Of a stretch of DNA of 64,000 bases, positions 39,601-46,200 are shown piece by piece (within the stretch, counting starts at the first letter, position 1; every line of letters begins with the position of its first letter). This DNA is from Mycteria americana. Lineage: Eukaryota; Chordata; Aves; Ciconiiformes; Ciconiidae. The notes beneath the pieces were generated by a model. That model was not told the DNA's origin and ran no database searches. It was given only the letters and a program-made list of their open reading frames with translations. The position numbers and the translations under genes are program-made. The stretch covers positions 29,001,661 to 29,065,660 of the forward strand of contig NC_134366.1 of NCBI RefSeq assembly GCF_035582795.1, given 5' to 3'.

Positions 39601-41904
39601 AAATCACATGGTCTAACTGTGACAGGAGGGTGGGATCTGTGCCCTGAGCATAGAGAGAGCAGGGATATTCAACATACGCACCTTGTACCCACTCCCTCTC
39701 TTACATACTCATTCACATGGTAACTCATAGATATAAAGCCACCAATATCTTTCAAAGACATTTTCTTTTATGTCTGAGGCACAGGCAGGTTTTGGCAAAA
39801 TTGAGGGGGTTTTTTGTGTGTGCAGAAAGGACATTCTACCATGCTCTAATGCATCCCTTGGGCAGGGACCGGGCAGCACAAAGGCAGGAGCTTCAGCTGC
39901 TTCCAGGTCAAGAGGTAGCTCTTTGCCCCTTATTTGAGCCTTCTATCTCCTCTCCACATGAAAAAAATGAGCTCAGAAAGTCTTCCTAGGAATCAGTTTT
40001 GCTCATTAGCCATGAAATCTGCTCACTTCCTGAAAAGTCCATAGTGTAATGTCCGGGTATTGCAGGTCAAAGAAAGATTAAGCAGTCAATTTATTTTAGA
40101 AACTGAGAAAGAGAAAAGTGAGCTTGACCTATTAGTCATTTTTTCACTCCCACCCAAACTATTAGATAAGTCTGAGATAAAGTACTTGAATTCATTAAAA
40201 TTTCTGAAGAATCAAAAGGACCGCTTTTTAATTTTCCATCTCTTGCTCTCTCAAAAATGAAAATCCCTGTAATTTCATAGGTCAAGCTATGATTACATCC
40301 ATTGTGATAATACACTGAATTACAGAACAGATAGGACTTTTCAGTTCAAATTTATCATACTTATCAAGGACTCCTGGATGACAGAATCAACTTCAGAGGA
40401 AGATGGGAGTTCTCAGGATTTCTGTAAAACATGAGCTTCATTGACACTCGTAGGATTGGCAAGCCTGGTTTGATATATCTGACCTTTTGCTCCATTGTCA
40501 CCACAGTAAACAGAAACAGAGTAATGAAAAAACACAAGAAAACAATTTTCCTTCAAGGGTCTTCAAAGTTCACACATCAAAGGGAATGCTGCAAAGCTGC
40601 AGCATGAAAATCCGATGGCTTGGGTTCCCAGAGCTGCTAAACAATGTAATTTCTGCCAGCCTGTTGACAGGCAGAATGAGGAGCATTCACACCACCCACG
40701 CTCGAGGTCTCGGCAGAGGTGCCCACAGCAGGTGCTTGGGCTGCATGAAGTCGCTCGGCAGGCTCCTCCAAACCACTCTTTTTCTCAACCACCCTCTCAA
40801 GCAGCCCATGTTGACTTCAGAGGGCCCCTCAGATCACTGGGTCACACTCTTTGTTATTTATGTGCAGAATCTTATAGACAAAGTGTAGACCTCCCCAAGA
40901 GTCAGGAAGAGGGTCATGCCTGGCTGTGCTTTGGGGAATACTGTGGGGCCTGAGGAGCTTATTTGGTTAACAGGGAGGCCTGGTATTAATCATGCCTTTA
41001 TTTAGCAAACAAGGTGCTGGGTCCCCCTTGGATCCACAGTTATATGGCAACGAATGGTTCTTGGAGAGGAGGTTTACCACTGTCAGCAAGGCCACCTTAA
41101 TGGTAGCATCCTGGAGCAAGCAGAGGGGTGGTACCAGCGAGCCGATTCCAGCTCCTGAGCAATCTCTTCTTTCTCAAAAGAAATACTATTAGCTCCTGCT
41201 AAGCTCTGCACAGAGTGCCTGATTCAGGCTGTGGTGCCGTGCACCATGACAAGACAGGTGCTGAGGGACCACCAAGGTTAACTGAGAAGGCTTGTGCACA
41301 ACTGACTTTGGAGAAATAGGATGGAACAACTGTGAAATGGAAGATAACCTAAACAGTTATCTGAGCCGAATGGCAGCAGCAATGCAAAGCTGTCATAGGG
41401 GAAGGCTGAAGGCAGAGACGTGCTGCTGAGAGACTGGCTCATTTCCAGTGAAGGCATTCGCCCCATCAGAGCGGCCAGCCCAGCCGTGCCTGCTTGCTGC
41501 CCTGCGCTGGCAGCCCCTCTGCAAGCACACACACCAGCCCCGGGGTCCCCGGCTCCCCACACGCTGCACCCACCGGGCGAGGCCCTCCTCGGCTTTGTGC
41601 ATCCCTCGCTTCTGGTCCCGCCACGCTGCCCCGGCGGGCCGGGGCTGCCTCAGCAGCGGCACGGGGAGGGCAGACCCGCGGAGGGAAGGAGCTCGCCCAG
41701 GCACGGGAGGCGGCCCCGCTGCCGCGCCCGCCGGTGCTCGCTCCCCGCCTGATGCTGTCCGTCTGTCCGTCGGTCCCCCGGTCCCTGCCCGCTGCTCGCC
41801 CTCCCGGCGGTGCCGCTCGCTGCGGCAAGCAGCTCTCCCCTCGGTGCGGGAGCGGGGAGGCGGGAAACCAAAAAGCGGCGTCTACACCCTTACATCCGCA
41901 CCCT

Positions 41905-41985
41905 AAACGCGTACCCTATACCTGCCCCCGTACCCCGCATCCGCACCCGCACCCCACGCCCCGCACCCGCACCCGCCGCCGGGGC
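41905..41985. repeat. Degenerate CCCGCA-type repeat upstream of the promoter
   Basis: A string of CCCGCA / CCCGTA / CCCCACG variants, with C-runs at a spacing of about six bases. On the minus strand it gives at least six closely spaced runs of three or more G, a quadruplex-type pattern. Confidence 0.75.
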
Positions 41986-42105
41986 GCGCCTTGGCCCCGG
42001 CCGGGACGGGGCGGCCCCGGGGCCCCGGAGCTGCAGCGGGAGGGAGGGGGGAGCCGCCCGGCCGCCCCGCGCTCCCCGGCCGCGGGCACCTCCGGGAGAC
42101 GCCGC

Positions 42106-42170
42106 GGGAGCGGGAGCGGGAGCGGGGGGCGGGGGCTGCTCGACGGGGCGGGGGCTGTCACGGGGCTGGG
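42106..42170 (+). promoter_or_regulatory. G-run cluster with GC boxes in the TAC1 proximal promoter
   Basis: Three successive GGGAGC units run into GGGGGGCGGGGG. They are followed by GGGGCGGGGG (about 42135-42144), which matches the Sp1 GC-box core, and by further GGGG runs. The stretch lies about 70-130 bp upstream of the TATA box. The G runs satisfy the simple pattern for a G-quadruplex on the coding strand. Confidence 0.6.
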
Positions 42171-42186
42171 ACGATAAAACCGGGGG

Positions 42187-42208
42187 TAATTGCATTTAGG
42201 CAAATGAA
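42187..42208 (+). promoter_or_regulatory. Octamer-like / homeodomain site near the TAC1 TATA box
   Basis: TAATTGCATTTAGGCAAATG contains two imperfect octamer halves (TTGCAT and GCAAAT) plus a TAATTG homeodomain core, about 30-50 bp upstream of the TATA box. Octamer-like elements have been reported in mammalian preprotachykinin promoters. The equivalence here is inferred. Confidence 0.45.
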
Positions 42209-42235
42209 GCTGCCTCGGCCCTCCCCGTCTCCAGG

Positions 42236-42243
42236 TATATAAA
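42236..42243 (+). promoter_or_regulatory. TATA box of TAC1
   Basis: TATATAAA in an otherwise GC-rich setting, just upstream of a GC-rich 5' leader and 877 bp before the start codon, which is in exon 2. Transcription is expected to start about 25-32 bp downstream, near 42266-42272. Mammalian TAC1 promoters are also TATA-containing. Confidence 0.8.
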
Positions 42244-42267
42244 GTGGGGAGCGCTCCCGCGGACGGC

Positions 42268-42310
42268 CAATGCGCACGGCGAGCAGCGCCCGCCCTCCCC
42301 GGTGCAGACG
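42268..42310 (+). other. TAC1: TAC1 exon 1 (non-coding 5' UTR), approximate
   Basis: TAC1 in mammals begins with a short non-coding exon, and the avian coding exon 2 starts after an acceptor at 43096-43097. A non-coding exon must therefore lie between the TATA box and that acceptor. The start is estimated from the TATA box. The end is placed at GCAGACG followed by GTGCGT (donor at 42311), the first plausible donor. Other GT sites in the GT-rich intron cannot be excluded. Confidence 0.4.
42270..42290 (+). promoter_or_regulatory. Candidate NRSE/RE1 (REST-binding) site at the TAC1 start
   Basis: The 21 bases ending in GAGCAGCGCC agree with the canonical NRSE at 14 of 21 positions by eye. The best-matching parts are the central GCAC and the terminal CAGCGCC. 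Human TAC1 is known to have an NRSE immediately downstream of its major start site, and this site lies where transcription should begin. The match is imperfect, so it is a candidate only. Confidence 0.4.
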
Positions 42311-42329
42311 GTGCGTGTGCCTCCGGGAG

Positions 42330-43060
42330 CGCGTCTGTCCGTCCGTCCGCCCGCCCGCCCGGCCGCGCGCGTGTGTCCGTCCGTCCGTGTGTACCTATAT
42401 GCGTGAGGATGCGCTTGTCTATATGTTTGTGAGGGAGTGTGCGTGTGTACTTCTATGTGTCTGCCTATATGCATGTGCGGGGGGGGTGTCTATTTGTGTA
42501 TGCATCTATGGGGGGGTGCCTATACAGGCTTGCGTGTCCGCACGCGTGTGTCTCTGTCTGTGCAAGGACGTTTTTGTGCGTGTCCCGATGTGTGCGTCTG
42601 GATGTGCGAAGGGGTGTGTGTGTGCCTCTAGACACGTGTGTCTGTGGAGGGCTGTGTCTCCACGTAGGTGTGTGCATCTAAGGTGCGTAGCTGTTTGTGT
42701 GAGGGGCTGAGAGTTTGTAACTAGGTGCGCGTGTACCTCGATATGTGTGTGCGTGCGTATGTGGATGGGTGTGCGTATGTGGATGGGTGTGTGTACGTGC
42801 GAAGGTGTGAATATCTGGATGTATATCTACGTGTGAGGGTGTGCGTATGTGTAACTCTGTAAGTGTGTGGAGGGGTGCCTCTGGATGGGCATGTACATCC
42901 CGCCGCATCCGAGCCTGTATGCGTGGGGCGTGTGTACGCCCGGAGGTGCGCGTAGCAGTCGGGGGGGTGGGGGGGCGGGAGTGTAAGTGGGTGCGCGGAC
43001 GCGCGGATGTGCGAGGGAGCGTCCAGGGGTGCGGGGGGCGCGGGGCCGCGTGCGCGCACG
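42330..43060 (+). repeat. Degenerate GT-rich repeat filling TAC1 intron 1
   Basis: Nearly the whole intron is a strand-asymmetric mixture of GTGTGT, GTGCGT, GTATGTG and GGATGGGTG. It includes an exact 18-bp tandem duplication (42757-42774 and 42775-42792, beginning GTATGTGGATGGG). It starts with CCGTCCGT/CCGCCCGC tetramers at 42338-42388. An E-box CACGTG lies at 42633-42638. Alternating purine-pyrimidine runs of this kind favour Z-DNA. Confidence 0.75.
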
Positions 43061-43097
43061 CCCCCGGGTGCCGGTGCTTCACCCTCTGCCCCCGCAG

Positions 43098-43235
43098 GAC
43101 GTCGAGGCGGCGATGAGGCTCCCGCTGGCTTTCGCCGTGCTCCTCCTGGCCTCGGCGCAGGCGCTGGCCCAGGACCTGGGCGCCGCCGACGACCTCAGCT
43201 ACTGGTCCGACTGGTCCGACGGCGACCAGGTGAAG
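43098..43235 (+). CDS. TAC1: TAC1 exon 2: start codon, signal peptide, acidic propeptide
   Basis: The acceptor is CTGCCCCCGCAG, ending at 43097. Fifteen bases of 5' UTR (GACGTCGAGGCGGCG) precede the ATG at 43113. The exon encodes 41 residues, ending GDQVK, and stops in phase 0 at AAG before GTGAGC (43236). The 41-codon coding length equals that of the human exon. Confidence 0.95.
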
Positions 43236-46200
43236 GTGAGCCCCGGCGGCCGCTGCTCCGCCCGCCGGCCCCGCGGCCCCGCGGGGGTGGGGAGGGCCGG
43301 TGCCGGGCGCTGCCCCCGGGGTCCGCGCCCGCCGGCGGGGCGGGGGCTCCGCGCTGAGCGCCGGCGCTGTCGCCCCGCAGGAGGAGCTGCCGCCGCCCCT
43401 GGAGCACTTCCTGCAGAGGATGGCCCGCAGACCCCGGCCCCAGCAGTTCTTCGGCCTCATGGGCAAGCGGGATGCCGGTGAGCGGGGCGGGGGGCTGGCT
43501 CCCTCTCCCGCCTCTCTGCATGCCTCTCCTAGTGCCGCTCCAAACTTCCCGGCGGGTGTCACTCGGTTTTAATGCGTGAAACCTTTCTCAGAAGTTGCGA
43601 TGTGGGTTGTTTGGTTTGGGGTTTGGTTTTTTTTTTTTTTTTTGCCAGTTTCGTATCGGGTAAAGTCACCGATTGGAAAAGAGTGGGCTTCACATTGAAG
43701 TGCTAGTGCACTCCAGTTACCGCACGTAAATACCAGTCAGGAGTGTCACGATAATTCACAGGTCAGCATATGTGCCACTGAATTGCCTGAGTATGGAGAT
43801 CGGTTGTCTATTCAATTGTTGCCCTGTTTTCTACATGTTTACTGATCCAAGAATTGAGCTAAGAAATTGGAGCTAAAGAGATCTGAATTGTGTGGGTTTA
43901 GCGAAAACAAATTTTTGTAGTCTCTTCACAGAGAAATGCAGTTGTAAATGATCGCCTTAATTTCCCTTAAGTGGAATATGCGTAGGGTAGTTTCTGTATT
44001 TGAGTCTTCAGAGCATTGCAGTAGCATCACACATATATGCCAATCCTTTTTCAACAACTCTTTTTCCTTTTTTTCTCTTTCCTTGCCTCTTCCAATCAGG
44101 ATATGGCCAGATCTCTCACAAAAGTAAGTCTAAAAAATGCAAATATTTTAAGTAATTATTAGAAGATATTCAAATAGGGAATAGTGTATTTGAGGGGATT
44201 AGTTAGAAGGTGACTGGGTTCAGCTAAGGACTGGCAGCACCGGTGGTGGAGAAATAGTCCATTAAAGGATTGAACCCCCCCAGTGCAGCCGTGAGCCTGT
44301 ACCTCATCTGAGCCACCACAAGCTTTGAGATTTCAATCCACATTAACGTGTGGATGTTGCAGCTCTTACTTATTTCCCATGGCGGGGATTCTGTAAGCCT
44401 TTCTCATAGGCAAGGCAGGCTTACTGCCAGACTTGGAGAGGAGCAATTAAGACAGCAAAATCTGGAAAATTAGAATAGTGAATTCCCAAATCTCTGAGAA
44501 TGATTCCACGGGAGGGCCTATGTCATCGCATGCGAGATACTGTGTCTGCGCTCTCAGCGTTGTCTGGGTGGGAATCAGACCCCTGCTCACAGCAGGGGCT
44601 GACTGATGATGTGCTGCCATATAAACAAGCGTAACTTGCCCCTTTAATGAGCGTGCCTTGCTTTGCTTCTGTGTAACACCAAGCGGGAGATGGTATCAGC
44701 AGTGTGGTGTTACCTTGTTCTGCACAGTGACAGTTTTATTCTCTGAATTTATCTGAAGAGGCTTAGACAGGAGCCGGAAGACTTTTAATAAGTAAAAATG
44801 ATCTTGTATTCTGTGAGACCTCCTCTGTCCACAGAGGTCGGTAACTGTCCCAGTGTTCTGTTAGCCACAAGATTTTATCACTAGGGTTATGTATTGCGAG
44901 ACCATAAAGAGTCTGATACAAGGCTCATGCCAAATAACCTGCTGACTAATGTAAAAAATTATAGCTGAAAAATTAAAAACTGCTGAAAATATTAAAACTG
45001 AAAAAATTAAAAGTGCTTCAGCTTGAAATAATACCTGTGAGGTCTGAGGATCATTCAGCTGGCTTTGTAGATGAATTAGGCAAGCAAAATTCTTTCCAAA
45101 GAGAAATTTCTAAGTTTGCCCCAAAAGTCAGCTTAGAAAGAATGGCTCCTTTTTATTCCTTATCTGAAACTATAGCTACCACCATATCTGATACACGCTG
45201 TAGGCCAAAACTTGGAGTAATTTATCCTCTACACATCCAGTGCCTTGAGGAGAACTAATGGGACAGGAAGGTAATATCTGAACTCATAAATATTCCAAAA
45301 ATAGAGTCAGACTGTCTAGCTCAGACATGTCCAGACATAGAGTCCCATTGGCTTCCTCTCCAGTAAGGGCTCTGCCTGACCTGTGAGGAAGATTTTTCTT
45401 CCACATTACAGAAAAAAACACCAACCTGTAGAAGAGATGCATCACACAGATGCAGGCTATGCCAAGACACTGCCTTCTTGTGCATTTGCTGAAATCAATA
45501 GGAATTGTACGGGGAGAGGAATAAGAATCAGTTATTGGCCATTGTTTTTCCATTATACTTAAAAAAACCACAAACCAAAACAAAAAGTCTATTTGAGTTA
45601 ATGAGAAGATGTCCACTAACTGGCCTGTGCCTTGGTCTAACCTGTTTAGTCTGATTAGTCAGGCTGATGTTCATTCTCCGTTGTCTGAGAGTGGTGTGAA
45701 CAACTAGACTGTGAGACGAACAGTTTTGGAGCCTGTGTCTTCCTTCCTCATGAGAACACGTTACCTTAAAAGCCTGTCTATTTAAAATGTATTAAAACAC
45801 CCCCAAATATATTTTTTCAGGGCATAAAACAGACTCCTTTGTTGGACTTATGGGCAAAAGATCTTTAAATTCTGGTATGTATATGACTAAATCTGGTACT
45901 CGGTAATATACAGCCTCTTCATTCTGTTCCCTCTTTGTTCTCTCCCAGGGGATGGAAGAAGCAGCCTTTATGTAGTGTAGACCTGGAGTTTTCTGAAAAA
46001 GGGTCAGCATTTTCTTTGTTAACCAAGATATTTCAGGGTCTGCTTCACTCCAGTGCTTGAGGTGATCGGGCTGGTCTGAGCTGCAGGCAATGCCAGGTAG
46101 AAGTCCCTAGGGCACTTTCCTTGCTGCCCTGTCCTCGCCAGCAGCATGTTCTGCCGGTCCCCAAGGCGCTCATACTTAAGAAAAAACTAAATTTTACTGA

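Larger units (their letters stand above)
22906..41439. other. Gene-free AT-rich sequence upstream of the TAC1 CpG island
   Basis: About 18.5 kb without a recognisable gene. It holds an AT microsatellite (26.0 kb), a C tract (31.4 kb), a small direct repeat (33.65 kb) and homeodomain/octamer-rich stretches at about 25830-25870 and 38475-38540. Open frames at 23646-24080 (+), 36362-36859 (-) and 37195-37924 (-) show no family I know. They carry no convincing splice context or conserved motif. Confidence 0.5.
41440..43560. promoter_or_regulatory. CpG island over the TAC1 promoter and first exons
   Basis: Base composition changes abruptly from AT-rich flanks to very GC-rich sequence with frequent CpG. 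It covers about 800 bp upstream of the TATA box, exon 1, intron 1, exon 2, intron 2 and exon 3, and ends early in intron 3. This is the only CpG island of this size in the window and it coincides with the TAC1 start. Long open frames on both strands inside it, such as 41494-42177 (+), are a by-product of high GC and are not genes. Confidence 0.85.

Noticed and set aside
41494..42177. 227-codon + strand open frame, with other long frames on both strands
   Set aside because: It lies in the CpG island, where stop codons are rare. The translation is low-complexity Pro/Arg/Ala/Gly, and several frames on both strands are open at once.
42266..42270. CCAAT pentamer as a promoter CCAAT box
   Set aside because: It lies about 25 bp downstream of the TATA box, at the expected start site, not at the usual upstream distance.
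43363..43380. GGCGCTGTC at the end of intron 2 as a second NRSE
   Set aside because: Only one half-site matches. The other half shows no resemblance, and the segment is the splice acceptor region.
42678..43562. 294-codon minus-strand open frame opposite TAC1 exons 2-3
   Set aside because: Its His/Thr-rich half is the GT-rich intron repeat read backwards, and the other half is the antisense of TAC1 exons in GC-rich DNA. No independent gene signal.
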